Of a DNA stretch of 64,000 bases, positions 28,389 to 36,649 are shown in pieces. Below the pieces are notes generated by a model that was not told where the DNA came from, made no database searches, and saw nothing but the letters and a program-made list of their open reading frames with translations. This stretch comes from Coleofasciculus sp. FACHB-1120 (lineage in GTDB: Bacteria > Cyanobacteriota > Cyanobacteriia > Cyanobacteriales > FACHB-T130): positions 124,001-188,000 of the forward strand of contig NZ_JACJTV010000004.1 in the NCBI RefSeq assembly GCF_014698845.1. The letters run 5' to 3'. Both the position numbers and the translations under genes were made by a program. The first letter of the stretch is position 1; every line of letters starts with the position of its first letter.

Positions 28389-28532
28389 GCTCAAACTTTA
28401 CCAGCAAAGCCGAGCGGTACTATAAGAAAAAGAGTGATGAGTTTTGAATTTTGTTAGCGAAGCGATGCCTAGCACGGGTTGAGTTAAGACTTCTAATTCA
28501 AAACTTCAACCTTAACCCTCAAAAACTTCTTT

Positions 28533-28874
28533 ATGCACGCACTCTCAATTCCTACCTGGATTATTCACGTTTCCAGCGTCATCGAGTGGATTGCCGCTAT
28601 TTGGTTGATCTGGATCTACGGCGAAGTAACTCGCAATCGGGCTTGGTGGGGATTATCCTTTGCCATGCTACCGGCATTAGTCAGCGCCATGTGTGCCTGC
28701 ACTTGGCACTATTTTGACAACCCAGAATCCTTAGAATGGCTGGTGACGCTTCAGGCGGCGATGACTTTGCTGGGTAACTTCACCCTTTTAGCGGCTGCTT
28801 GGTGGATTTGGCGTTCATCACCCGCTGCCAATCAAAAAGACGATGCGCCAATTATCTCTCCAAAGTCACGGTAA
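28533..28874 (+). CDS. DUF2499 membrane protein
   Basis: A 113-residue membrane protein with about three helices and the family start MHALSIPTWIIHVSSVIEW, plus AMCACTWHYFDN. DUF2499 is shared by cyanobacteria and plastids and has no assigned function. The stop codon TAA overlaps the ATG of the DUF3593 gene by one base (TAATG), so the two are translationally coupled. Confidence 0.9.
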   Translation: MHALSIPTWIIHVSSVIEWIAAIWLIWIYGEVTRNRAWWGLSFAMLPALVSAMCACTWHYFDNPESLEWLVTLQAAMTLLGNFTLLAAAWWIWRSSPAANQKDDAPIISPKSR

Positions 28875-29164
28875 TGTCTAAAGAAACCCTTTTTGCACTC
28901 TCTCTATTCCCCTATTTAGGCTTTCTTTGGTTTCTGACTCGAAGTGGGCAGATGCCGCGTTTAGCTTTAATTGGTTTCTACATGACGTTAGTTTTCGTGG
29001 GGGTCACGATTCCGGCTGGAATTTATGCCCAAGTTGGCTATGAGGAGTCCTTAGCAAATGTCGATTGGCTGCACGGGGGCGCAGAGGTTTTTCTGACGCT
29101 TTCTAATATTCTGATTGTGCTGGGATTTCGACAAGCGGTGATTCAAAAAAAGGCAAGTCTTTAA
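28874..29164 (+). CDS. DUF3593 membrane protein
   Basis: A 96-residue membrane protein with about three helices, starting MSKETLFALSLFPYLGFLWFL and containing GIYAQVGYEESLANVDWLHG. DUF3593 also occurs in plastids and usually sits next to DUF2499, implying a complex. Start from the TAATG overlap. Its stop overlaps the stop of the convergent cyclase gene by four bases (29161-29164). Confidence 0.9.
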   Translation: MSKETLFALSLFPYLGFLWFLTRSGQMPRLALIGFYMTLVFVGVTIPAGIYAQVGYEESLANVDWLHGGAEVFLTLSNILIVLGFRQAVIQKKASL

Positions 29165-30666
29165 GTCAGGGAAACTTCACGCTTTCTGCCCTTGAGAAGA
29201 TAAGTTTGCATTTCCCCTTTGCCTTTGACCTGAATCGAGCCTCTTTGCTCTAACGCATATCGACTCTGTAAGTATTCGTAAGTTGTAGCCGTTACTTGAA
29301 TTTCACCGGGCAACCCGTGAGATTCCATCCGGCTAGCAATGTTCACGGTATCTCCCCAAAGGTCATAAATGAACTTTTTAGTGCCAATGACTCCAGCAAC
29401 GACTGGGCCAGTATTAATCCCAATGCGGATGCTGAGTGCTTGGTTATGCTTGGCGTTGAATTGGGCAATTTCTTGTTGCATATCGATTGCCATTTGGGCG
29501 ATCGCTTCTGCATGGTCGGGTCGGGGTTCGGGAAGACCTCCTACTACCATGTAGGCATCGCCAATTGTCTTAATTTTCTCCAAGTTATGCTGTTCGGTGA
29601 GGCGATCGAACCCAGAGAAGATTTCGTTCAGCAACCAGACAAGTTCTTTGGGTGATATTTTTTCTGAAAGCTGAGTAAAATTAACCAAATCAGCAAATAA
29701 AATCGTGACTTCGGCAAATCCATCGGCAATGTTACTTTGCCCATCTTTGAGCTGTCTAGCAATCGGCTCTGGCAAGATATTCAGGAGCAGGTTTTCAGAC
29801 TTTTCCTGTTCCACCGTCAGTTCCTGATTTGCCTCCTGTAATTGCATCGTGCGTTCAATGACGCGCAACTCTAGCTCCTTGGAAGTTTGACGCAGTCTAC
29901 CAATCACGAGGGCAATTCCTAATAGCCCTAGTAGAGACAGTAGCGCTAACATTACGAAAGTTCCTTGCAGTCCTGTTTGAGTCTTTGCCATGAACTCATC
30001 CAGCGGACTAGAGATTTCCAAAACTCCTCGAACATCCCCCACTTTCCAGTCTTTTTTGGGACTATCAACGTGGGTATTGTGGCAAGCAACGCAGCTAGCC
30101 TTCATGAGATCGGCTTGTGCATATCGCAATGACAAACGCCCTTGAAACTTCTCTAAACGAACAAAGGGTCGATCGGGATGTTGCCTCAAGGCGCGAAGCG
30201 CTTCCCACTCAAAATTGTCTCTGGGGCCGCCTGTCGCTTGCCGCTGGCGAAAGGGATACTCACTATAGAGTCGGACTGACATCCCAGGATTTTTTTGGGC
30301 GAGGCGCTGACTGAGTTCTATCAAGAATGTTGCTGGTACGGGAATTGCCTTTTCTTGAGTGGCGTAGTTGTCAGTAATCGTAATTTCAGGAACTGCTTCT
30401 ATCCGCGGTATGATCTCGGAGCTGTAGAGGGTGCGTGCTTCCTCTATCGCTTGGGCATACAAGGCTGCATTCTGAAGTGCTTGTGATTGAATTAGGTTTG
30501 ACGAGAGATGGGACATATTCCACAAAGCTCCCGCTATCCCAGCACATAATAGGAGTGTCAAAACCAGAATCGTCTGTTTATTCAGCAGTTGAATGATTTT
30601 TGCTAGACTTTTCGCAATTAACTGGCGAATTGTACGCCTATCTCCAGGGGAGCCTTGCAGATTCAT
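29161..30666 (-). CDS. DUF3365 haem-sensor class III adenylate cyclase
   Basis: Membrane-bound sensor cyclase, 501 residues. After a TM helix (about 33-50), the extracytoplasmic DUF3365 domain ends with a covalent c-type haem motif, Cys192-Val-Ala-Cys195-His196 (SCVACHNTH). A second TM (about 235-256) leads through a coiled coil to the cyclase domain (about 315-495). Catalytic features: metal Asp in TILFADLVNF, EKIKTIGDAY with the adenine-reading Lys and the second metal Asp, and YDLWGDTVNIASR with the adenine-reading Asp, Asn and Arg. These predict cAMP rather than cGMP. AGGAGAG lies five bases before ATG at 30666, and a promoter plus structured leader lies upstream (30742-30849). Haem binding would need a c-type cytochrome maturation system. 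Confidence 0.9.
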   Translation of the reverse strand: MNLQGSPGDRRTIRQLIAKSLAKIIQLLNKQTILVLTLLLCAGIAGALWNMSHLSSNLIQSQALQNAALYAQAIEEARTLYSSEIIPRIEAVPEITITDNYATQEKAIPVPATFLIELSQRLAQKNPGMSVRLYSEYPFRQRQATGGPRDNFEWEALRALRQHPDRPFVRLEKFQGRLSLRYAQADLMKASCVACHNTHVDSPKKDWKVGDVRGVLEISSPLDEFMAKTQTGLQGTFVMLALLSLLGLLGIALVIGRLRQTSKELELRVIERTMQLQEANQELTVEQEKSENLLLNILPEPIARQLKDGQSNIADGFAEVTILFADLVNFTQLSEKISPKELVWLLNEIFSGFDRLTEQHNLEKIKTIGDAYMVVGGLPEPRPDHAEAIAQMAIDMQQEIAQFNAKHNQALSIRIGINTGPVVAGVIGTKKFIYDLWGDTVNIASRMESHGLPGEIQVTATTYEYLQSRYALEQRGSIQVKGKGEMQTYLLKGRKREVSLT

Positions 30667-30741
30667 TGAATCTCTCCTACTGTTTCATCTAGCGATACCT
30701 TTGTTCCAAGCAGAACACCCTTTAGTTTCTTTTCATCTTCT

Positions 30742-30796
30742 AAGCTACGACAAGTTTAACTGGGCTACCACAGTTAAACCAGGTTTCCAGTAGCTT
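30742..30796 (-). promoter_or_regulatory. Nested hairpin in the leader of the haem cyclase gene
   Basis: Outer stem AAGCTAC (30742-30748) and GTAGCTT (30790-30796) encloses an inner 8-bp stem GTTTAACT (30754-30761) and AGTTAAAC (30772-30779). Both stems are perfect. It lies between a promoter-like sequence (30823-30849) and the cyclase start at 30666, so it would be in a leader of about 150 bases. No known riboswitch was recognised. Confidence 0.5.
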
Positions 30797-30822
30797 GGTA
30801 AAAGTGTGAGGCTTGTTCTAGC

Positions 30823-30849
30823 GCTATAAAGAAAAAAGTCTCATGTCAA
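30823..30849 (-). promoter_or_regulatory. Promoter-like sequence for the haem cyclase
   Basis: On the minus strand TTGACA (30849-30844) and TATAGC (30828-30823) are 15 bases apart, slightly short for a sigma-70 type promoter. The order fits transcription into the structured leader of the downstream cyclase gene. Confidence 0.4.
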
Positions 30850-30868
30850 GGTTTTACAACCTTTTTTT
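30848..30868 (+). terminator. Terminator-like hairpin (plus strand)
   Basis: AAGGTT (30848-30853), loop TTAC, AACCTT (30858-30863), then five more T residues. No plus-strand gene precedes it closely, so it could end an unseen transcript or be incidental; it overlaps the putative -35 box of the cyclase promoter. Confidence 0.35.
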
Positions 30869-31031
30869 ATCTAAATATTAGGTTTTACTGACTAAAGGTT
30901 GATGCTGTTCAGGATTTATTTTAATAATAGAAATTTCTCACTGGGTTATTAATACTTAGTTCTTCCTTCTCCGTATAGCGGCGCTCTCTTCGCGGGGTGC
31001 AAGGGTTATCTCTATCATTTTAGCGTCTCAA

Positions 31032-31643
31032 TTACGACTTTTCAGACATTCTCTTATACCCACCAAATAGAAGTAACCAGACGACTACAATTAGCCAATG
31101 GATTGCTACTGGCAGCCATAGAGAACCACTTTGAAAATAGGCAAGAGTACAAATAACACCTAGAAGTGCTGCCAAGAATAGAAAAACTGGATTAAAAAAA
31201 GTCTGGAGTCCATCTGGGTAGAAAGTTACGGCATTGAGTGGATGATAGATAATAAACATTGCTAAACTGATACCTCCCCACAGCCACAGAGTAGCAGGAG
31301 TAGCATTTTCTGTAGGATGAGGGAGTAGTAAAATGCGAAAGAATAACTCTTCAGATATCGCGGGAGAAAAGAAACAACGGGCGATTACGCCGACAATGAT
31401 TTCCCAGGATGTTTCTATATCAAGTTTTAGAAAACCCAAGTTGAATCCGATAGGGAGTGAAATTAGGGCATATATCAGTACCAATGCAGCGGAATACAGC
31501 CAAGCTTGGGCATTAGGAAGTGTAGAGGTAGATGCAATCAAGCGATGGACGATTCCCAGGTTTTGCGAAAGCGCGATCGCATTTATTGAAAGCTCAAATG
31601 TGGCTGCGATCGCTGGCACATTACTAATATACGCATCAACCAT
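31032..31643 (-). CDS. CPBP family intramembrane metalloprotease
   Basis: Polytopic membrane protein of 203 residues, about six helices. The ABI/CAAX protease motifs are visible: SEELFFRILLLP with the metal-binding Glu pair and Arg, YHPLNA, and the terminal IHWLIVVVWLL with His. The role is likely protein processing or maturation, substrate unknown. AAGGAA lies eight bases before ATG at 31643. Confidence 0.8.
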   Translation of the reverse strand: MVDAYISNVPAIAATFELSINAIALSQNLGIVHRLIASTSTLPNAQAWLYSAALVLIYALISLPIGFNLGFLKLDIETSWEIIVGVIARCFFSPAISEELFFRILLLPHPTENATPATLWLWGGISLAMFIIYHPLNAVTFYPDGLQTFFNPVFLFLAALLGVICTLAYFQSGSLWLPVAIHWLIVVVWLLLFGGYKRMSEKS

Positions 31644-32036
31644 TAAAGATATTTCCTTAGATAGATACTTTTCAAAATTTAATTTTACTACTGAGAGCCT
31701 TTCTCGCTACGTAAAGTAATCTTCTAGTGTCATTTACTATCGACTAGATAAATATTTCTCAGGAAGGGCAAAAATTACCAACGATAGAAAAATTTTTTCT
31801 GAATAAAAAAGGTAGCACGAGAAGTACATACGGTTAAGTTTAAACTCCTCTTCCTGCTGCGTAAACCTTTGAAAGCTTGGTGTTCAAAAACATATTGTTA
31901 CGCAAGTTTACGAAACTTTCTCTTGATGAGAATCTCTACCTGCTGGAAGAGATATTTGTCAAATCCCTGTGACAAACTTCGAGAATTAGCACAGCTTTAA
32001 TAACAAAAATTCTCAATTTGACTTTGGAGGGACATT
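31644..32036. other. Intergenic region with operator-like palindrome
   Basis: No gene supported. A dyad TTTGTCA (31955-31961) and TGACAAA (31970-31976) lies about 80 bases before the Asp/Arg repeat gene and could be a repressor site. The sequence is AT-rich and probably carries divergent promoters for the CPBP and Asp/Arg repeat genes. Confidence 0.4.
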
Positions 32037-32327
32037 ATGGGAATCGGCGATATGTTCAGAAACATACCCGGTTTGAATAGGGAAGGAGGCGATCGAGATC
32101 GGGAGTACCGCGATCGCAATGAAGATCGGGAATATCGCGATCGCAATGAAGATCGGGAGTACCGCGATCGCGATAGGTATCGTGGCAGTAATGACGATGA
32201 TGATGACGATGATGATCGCAGAGATAGATATCGTAGTGAACATCGCGATGATGATGACGACGATGATGACGAACATAAGCGCAGCCATCGCCGCAAACAC
32301 CATGATGATGATGATGACGACGATTAA
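32037..32327 (+). CDS. Asp/Arg-repeat protein, highly charged
   Basis: A 96-residue protein. An N-terminal 16-residue segment (MGIGDMFRNIPGLNRE) is followed by three nine-residue repeats of type NEDREYRDR (27-base units in DNA, each with a HIP1 octamer), then long Asp runs mixed with Arg and a His/Lys-rich end. It looks intrinsically disordered and might bind metal, nucleic acid or mineral. GGAGGGA lies seven bases upstream of ATG, a strong ribosome site, which argues that it is expressed. No homologue is recognised. Confidence 0.7.
   Translation: MGIGDMFRNIPGLNREGGDRDREYRDRNEDREYRDRNEDREYRDRDRYRGSNDDDDDDDDRRDRYRSEHRDDDDDDDDEHKRSHRRKHHDDDDDDD
32107..32186. repeat. 27-base HIP1-bearing coding repeat
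   Basis: Consecutive copies of a 27-base unit containing CGCGATCGCAATGAAGATCG encode repeats of the Asp/Arg protein. The HIP1 octamer seems to be the seed of the unit. Confidence 0.7.
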
Positions 32328-32373
32328 AATAGTCGGGTTGGATTAACCATCCACACAATCTGTTAAAGGATTA

Positions 32374-32403
32374 AATGGCGTTAGCTCAATAGCTGACGCC
32401 ATT
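32374..32403 (+). terminator. Hairpin after the Asp/Arg repeat gene
   Basis: AATGGCGTTAGCT (32374-32386) pairs with AGCTGACGCCATT (32391-32403) through 13 positions with one G-U pair and a CAAT loop. The T-run is weak (ATTCCTGCTT), so termination is likely but not certain. It lies 47 bases after the stop and 65 before acyP. Confidence 0.55.
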
Positions 32404-32468
32404 CCTGCTTAAAATGAACCCAGGCAATACTTTTGAGCTAAAAAGCTGTTGTAGACAAGAAAAAACAG

Positions 32469-32765
32469 ATGCAGAATTCATCACCCCCGGCGGGACAAAT
32501 CCGCGCTCATGTAATCGTTTCAGGAACTGTTCAGGGAGTTGGCTTTCGGTTCTCAACGTTGGATGAAGCGATCCAGTTAGGCGTCAGCGGCTGGGTGCAG
32601 AATCTCCCCGATGGGCGTGTAGAAGCTGTTTTTGAAGGAAGTAAGGTAGATGTTGAAGAGGTAATTCAATGGTGTCACAAAGGGCCACCTGCTGCTATGG
32701 TGAAAGCGGTGGCGGTTGAGTACGAAACGCCGGAAGGACTGCGCGGATTTGAAATGTGGCGATAG
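32469..32765 (+). CDS. acyP: Acylphosphatase
   Basis: Small cytosolic enzyme that hydrolyses carboxyl-phosphate bonds. The 98 residues contain VSGTVQGVGFRFST with the catalytic Arg and GVSGWVQNLPDGRVEAVFEG with the catalytic Asn, and end in RGFEMWR. Length is normal. The stop codon lies eight bases from the convergent GGT gene. Confidence 0.95.
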   Translation: MQNSSPPAGQIRAHVIVSGTVQGVGFRFSTLDEAIQLGVSGWVQNLPDGRVEAVFEGSKVDVEEVIQWCHKGPPAAMVKAVAVEYETPEGLRGFEMWR

Positions 32766-32773
32766 AGGCAATT

Positions 32774-34330
32774 TTAACAGGTAGCAATGACTCCACTTCT
32801 ACGGCGATCGCCAGCGCCGGTTATGACTCCTTGCGAATTTTCCATGACGCTATGAACGCCACCGAAAAACATATTCTTCTGTTTCCAGAAAATTAATTCA
32901 TTACTACCCGGAAGCATCAGGTTTTTAAGTTCTTCTTCGCTAAAGCCTGGTTCAAGATTGAAAATATCACTTTCCCAGTGAACGCGAGGATTATTCACCG
33001 CTGCATCAACGTCCATTTCAAAATCAATAATATTGGAAATCACCTGTAAAATTGCGGTTCTAATGCGGTTCGATCCACCGGAACCTAAGACAATCTCTGG
33101 TTGATTATTCTTCAGTACGATAGTCGGAGCCATCATTGAAGAAATTCGCGTATTCTCTTCCCAGTTATGAAATCCATGCGGATTTAAATCGGCTTCTCCT
33201 AGCATATTATTAAGCATGATGCCAGTTCCCGGAATCACATAAGAAGACCCCTCACCGTTGGAAGTGGTAACACTCGCCGCATTGCCTTCGCTATCAACCA
33301 CACTGATATGAGTAGTGCTTCCCCATTTATTGACAACTTCAGTTAATTGATTTTCATAAATAGCTAAATGTTCAGATGATAAAAAAGTTTGGGCAATATC
33401 TTCTGTATGAGTATAAGCGTTATATCCATCCTTTCTAGCTTCATTAGTTAGACGCATCACATGAGCTAATATTTCTAAATGGCGAGAACTGCCAAACTCC
33501 ATATCAGCTAAATCAACTTTTGAAAGCAGCTCTAAAGCAAAAGCAATCAAAATGCCGCCAGAGCTGGGTGGCGGATTTGTTAAAAAGGTGTTCCCCCGGT
33601 AATTCATAACCAGAGGATTTCTCTCAATCACTTGATAATTTTTAAGGTCTTCTAAGGTTAAATAACCTCCATAATCTTGGCAATCATTAACTAAGCATTG
33701 GGCAATTTCACCCTCGTAAAATTCTCTAATTCCACTTTCAGCTAAATAAGTTAACGTATCAGCAAAATCCCTCATCAAGACGGTTCCTCCAGGCTGGACA
33801 AGTTTCCCCTCTGGGGCAAAAACTTGCTGCATCTCTTTAGAGCCAAGCAGCATGGGGCTGAGGATTGTCAAACAGTAATAGGTAAAATCGTTTAGTTCAA
33901 CACCCGTTTTTGCATAACGGATTGCCGGTTCAGCAACCACATTAAAAGGTAATCTACCTAATTTTTTATGAACGTGGAAAACGCCCTTGAGGTTTCCTGG
34001 GACAGCCATTGAGCCAAGCCCAATATGGAACTCTTGAACTGCATCGCCAAAATTAATCCCGACTGGATAAAAATTAAGCTGTTCCTGGCTCTTTTTCTGT
34101 CGTGGCGTTTGAGAAAAAAAGTCAAACAAAATATTTTGATTATCCTGAGTATGAGCTAAAAGAAACCCACCACCCCCGGCAGATGTCAGCGCAGTTTCAG
34201 TAACGCAAGATGCTAGGATTGCAGCCGCCGCCGCATCAAATGCATTTCCCCCTAATTGGAGCATTTCAATTCCAGCTTCGGCAGTTTTTTGATGTCCAGC
34301 GGCGATCGCACCGTGAGTTTTTTTATGCAT
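32774..34330 (-). CDS. ggt: Gamma-glutamyltransferase family protein
   Basis: Ntn-hydrolase of 518 residues that self-cleaves at a Thr; it hydrolyses or transfers gamma-glutamyl groups. The cleavage Thr is in NKWGSTTHISVVD near residue 340, supported by SNGEGSSYVIPGTGIMLNNMLGE and GSGGSNRIRTAILQV. There is no signal peptide (it starts MHKKTHGAIAAGHQKTAEAG), so it appears cytosolic, which is uncommon for glutathione-degrading GGT. The coding DNA is AT-rich compared with its upstream neighbours, suggesting transfer. Confidence 0.9.
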   Translation of the reverse strand: MHKKTHGAIAAGHQKTAEAGIEMLQLGGNAFDAAAAAILASCVTETALTSAGGGGFLLAHTQDNQNILFDFFSQTPRQKKSQEQLNFYPVGINFGDAVQEFHIGLGSMAVPGNLKGVFHVHKKLGRLPFNVVAEPAIRYAKTGVELNDFTYYCLTILSPMLLGSKEMQQVFAPEGKLVQPGGTVLMRDFADTLTYLAESGIREFYEGEIAQCLVNDCQDYGGYLTLEDLKNYQVIERNPLVMNYRGNTFLTNPPPSSGGILIAFALELLSKVDLADMEFGSSRHLEILAHVMRLTNEARKDGYNAYTHTEDIAQTFLSSEHLAIYENQLTEVVNKWGSTTHISVVDSEGNAASVTTSNGEGSSYVIPGTGIMLNNMLGEADLNPHGFHNWEENTRISSMMAPTIVLKNNQPEIVLGSGGSNRIRTAILQVISNIIDFEMDVDAAVNNPRVHWESDIFNLEPGFSEEELKNLMLPGSNELIFWKQKNMFFGGVHSVMENSQGVITGAGDRRRSGVIATC

Positions 34331-35003
34331 AAATATTGAGTACGGAAAGCTAGAGGTAATAGAAGCTAGGTAGTCAGTATGTAGGACGCTGGCGCTATAT
34401 TCATTAAAGCTCGTTTGATGCTGCTGTGAGTATTAATCAAAAAATTGGCTAAGGGCGATCGCGCTTTCTTATATTTGCATGATGAGAGTACCACGAGCGT
34501 CGGATCGCGATTGGATACAATAAAATTGGTAGGAAAAACGAAATGATATTCCCGACTTTACTAGAAATCAAGGATTCTATCTGTGCCTTATGCCTCGAAA
34601 AACAACAGTGCTTGCTGAAACGGATGACTCCGTAAGGGTAGAAGAGGCAACATACACAAGATAAACTTGCTAATTTTAAATGCAGGGAAAACTACCTGAG
34701 ATACTTGGAGTGCTAAGCATCCTAGCAGAAATCGCTGAAATCAATGAGGAATTACCGTTGCTGAAATGAATGGCTTAGCTAGCAACCCTAGGAGAGTCAG
34801 CGAAGCGATCGCTCTCAGCTTGGGTCAGGGTGCATTCAGGTAGCGATCGCTTCGCCAAGATTTGCTGTGGGGAATGCTTGCAGCTAGGGTTCAGCGTTTT
34901 TATTAATTTTTTTATCTAAGTTAGATGAATTTTTTCACCCTGTCTATAACATTACATTTGGACTTCAATCCCTAACGCATACAAAAACCAGGAATCATAC
35001 CCG
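34331..35003. other. Long intergenic region
   Basis: About 670 bases with no gene supported. It has several HIP1 octamers (for example near 34450, 34805 and 34840) and two very short frames (34591-34665 and 34680-34769) without ribosome sites that may be fragments of a lost gene. The last 60 bases contain a possible -10 (CTATAACAT) for the DAHP synthase gene. Confidence 0.4.
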
Positions 35004-36050
35004 ATGGAAACCCAATTATTCAACACTCATATTGAAGAGTCGCATATTCTCTTAACTCCAAATGAAGTTAAATCAAAATTACCTTTAACAGATGAGGCGG
35101 AAAAAACCGTTTTAAACTTTAGGAATGAAATAGAGGATATCCTAGATGGGAAAGATAGTCGAAAATTTATTGTAGTTGGCCCTTGTTCTATCCATGATAT
35201 AAAGTCGGCTGAAGAATATGCTTATAGGCTAAAAAATCTCTCCGACCGAGTGAATGATAAGCTGCTGCTGATCATGAGAGTGTATTTTGAAAAACCAAGG
35301 ACTACCGTGGGATGGAAAGGATTAATTAACGATCCGGATATGGATGATTCTTTCCAAATAGAAAAGGGTTTATTAACTGCACGGAATTTGCTAATCAAAA
35401 TAACTGAATTGGGATTACCCGCTGCTACAGAAGCTCTCGATCCTATAGTCCCTCAATATATTGGCGAATTGATTGCATGGTCTGCGATTGGGGCACGCAC
35501 AACCGAATCGCAAACTCACCGCGAAATGGCAAGCGGACTTTCAATGCCTGTGGGTTTTAAAAATGGTACTGATGGTAGCGTTCAAGTCGCTTTAAATGCT
35601 CTGGAGTCAGCTAGAAAACCTCACCATTTTCTAGGAATTAATGCAACGGGACAGGTGAGCATTTTTAAAACAAAAGGAAATGCTTACGGTCATATTATTT
35701 TACGGGGCGGTGCTAAACAGCCTAACTTTGATGCTGCGAATGTAAAAATTGCGGAGGAAAAATTAAAAGCGGCTAATTTACCTCCAAAAATTGTCATTGA
35801 CTGTAGTCACGGAAATTCAAATAAAGACTATAAAAAACAGTCGGCAGTTTTTGAAAATGTTATTCAACAAATAGTGGAGAAAAATTTATCTATCGTTGGC
35901 ATGATGCTGGAATCAAATTTGTATGAAGGCAGTCAACCTATTCCTAGCCAATTAGAGGAATTAAAATATGGTGTTTCGGTAACGGATAAATGTATTAGTT
36001 GGGAGGAAACCGAAAAAATTATCTTAGCTGCTTACGAAAAATTAAAATAA
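35004..36050 (+). CDS. 3-deoxy-7-phosphoheptulonate synthase, class I (AroG type)
   Basis: First shikimate-pathway enzyme, condensing PEP and erythrose-4-phosphate. The 348 residues show the type I-alpha signature: FIVVGPCSIHDIKSAEEY, MRVYFEKPRTTVGWKGLINDP, GARTTESQTHREMASGLSMPVGFKNGTDG, DCSHGNSNKDYKKQ and ESNLYEGSQ. Such enzymes are normally feedback-regulated by Phe, Tyr or Trp; which one cannot be read. The DNA is AT-rich, similar to GGT. It stands apart from aroQ. Confidence 0.93.
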   Translation: METQLFNTHIEESHILLTPNEVKSKLPLTDEAEKTVLNFRNEIEDILDGKDSRKFIVVGPCSIHDIKSAEEYAYRLKNLSDRVNDKLLLIMRVYFEKPRTTVGWKGLINDPDMDDSFQIEKGLLTARNLLIKITELGLPAATEALDPIVPQYIGELIAWSAIGARTTESQTHREMASGLSMPVGFKNGTDGSVQVALNALESARKPHHFLGINATGQVSIFKTKGNAYGHIILRGGAKQPNFDAANVKIAEEKLKAANLPPKIVIDCSHGNSNKDYKKQSAVFENVIQQIVEKNLSIVGMMLESNLYEGSQPIPSQLEELKYGVSVTDKCISWEETEKIILAAYEKLK

Positions 36051-36111
36051 AAAAGCAGTTTCTTGAGAGTAAGAACTGACAAGTTTGCACTTCACTACCA
36101 CAGGCGCTTTT

Positions 36112-36141
36112 AGTATCGGTGAAAGTAGTTTCACCGATACT
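36112..36141. terminator. Perfect 13-bp hairpin between convergent genes
   Basis: AGTATCGGTGAAA (36112-36124), loop GTAG, TTTCACCGATACT (36129-36141). It lies between the DAHP synthase stop (36050) and the convergent small gene ending at 36148. A T-run is lacking on both sides, so its terminator function is an inference. Confidence 0.5.
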
Positions 36142-36147
36142 GACAAA

Positions 36148-36405
36148 CTAACTGTTTTCTTGCCCTGATTGGAAAGGATGCCCGCCCACACCCAGTTGTT
36201 CTTTTGAATCTTCCAACTGTTTCCAAAGCATTTCAATGTCTTGGAAAGCTTTCTCTAGAGGAATTTTGCCATTGCTTGCCAGACAACTGATATAAGTTAC
36301 TCGTTGGGCAAATTCTTGTAGATTTGCATTAAAAACCAAATTTTCTGGTTTTACATCACCGTTATAGCGGCTGTGAGAGTATAAAAAATTAGAAGTCGCT
36401 AACAT
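36148..36405 (-). CDS. DUF7219-like small protein
   Basis: An 85-residue soluble protein with FLYSHSRYNGDVKPENLVFNANLQEFAQRVTYIS and EMLWKQLEDSKEQLGVGG, resembling the cyanobacterial DUF7219 family (my recognition, not searched). Function unknown. It converges on the DAHP synthase gene. Confidence 0.7.
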   Translation of the reverse strand: MLATSNFLYSHSRYNGDVKPENLVFNANLQEFAQRVTYISCLASNGKIPLEKAFQDIEMLWKQLEDSKEQLGVGGHPFQSGQENS

Positions 36406-36578
36406 TTAATTTAGCTCCGCTTATGAGATTCTGTATCTTATTCTTACTATGCACTGCAACCTCTGTCGGGATAAGTGATAGCTGTCTACAAAAAAAGTGA
36501 CACCTATCAGCCTGAAGAGTGATGAAACTAATAAATAAGAGTGAAAGTCCTATGCTGAGTGACGACAAGCTAAATAGA

Positions 36579-36614
36579 ATGCGATAGCGAAGCGCTGACT
36601 TGTCAGTTCGCACT
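36579..36614. repeat. Dispersed repeat copy 1
   Basis: Resembles 62561-62597, sharing the pattern AGCGAAGCGCYGACYTGTC and the following RGTTCGCRCT. A third, partial copy lies at 38757-38779. The repeat occurs only in intergenic DNA in this window. Confidence 0.65.
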
Positions 36615-36617
36615 CTT

Positions 36618-36649
36618 GCGTTGCTTGTGATTTGCATCACAAACAACGC
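36618..36649. promoter_or_regulatory. Palindrome with TGTGA-N6-TCACA core
   Basis: TGTGATTTGCATCACA (36626-36641) matches the CRP-type operator pattern TGTGA-N6-TCACA exactly and is embedded in a longer palindrome (GCGTTG 36618-36623 with CAACGC 36644-36649). It could be an SyCRP1-type cAMP receptor site or simply the end of the neighbouring repeat. The nearest gene starts are 36405 (minus) and 36874 (plus), about 220-235 bases away. Confidence 0.4.

Noticed and set aside
32086-32180. CRISPR-like repetition
   Set aside because: Repeat units are contiguous coding units without unique spacers.
32013-32358. Minus-strand frames rich in Ser, Ile or His
   Set aside because: Antisense shadows of the Asp/Arg repeat gene.
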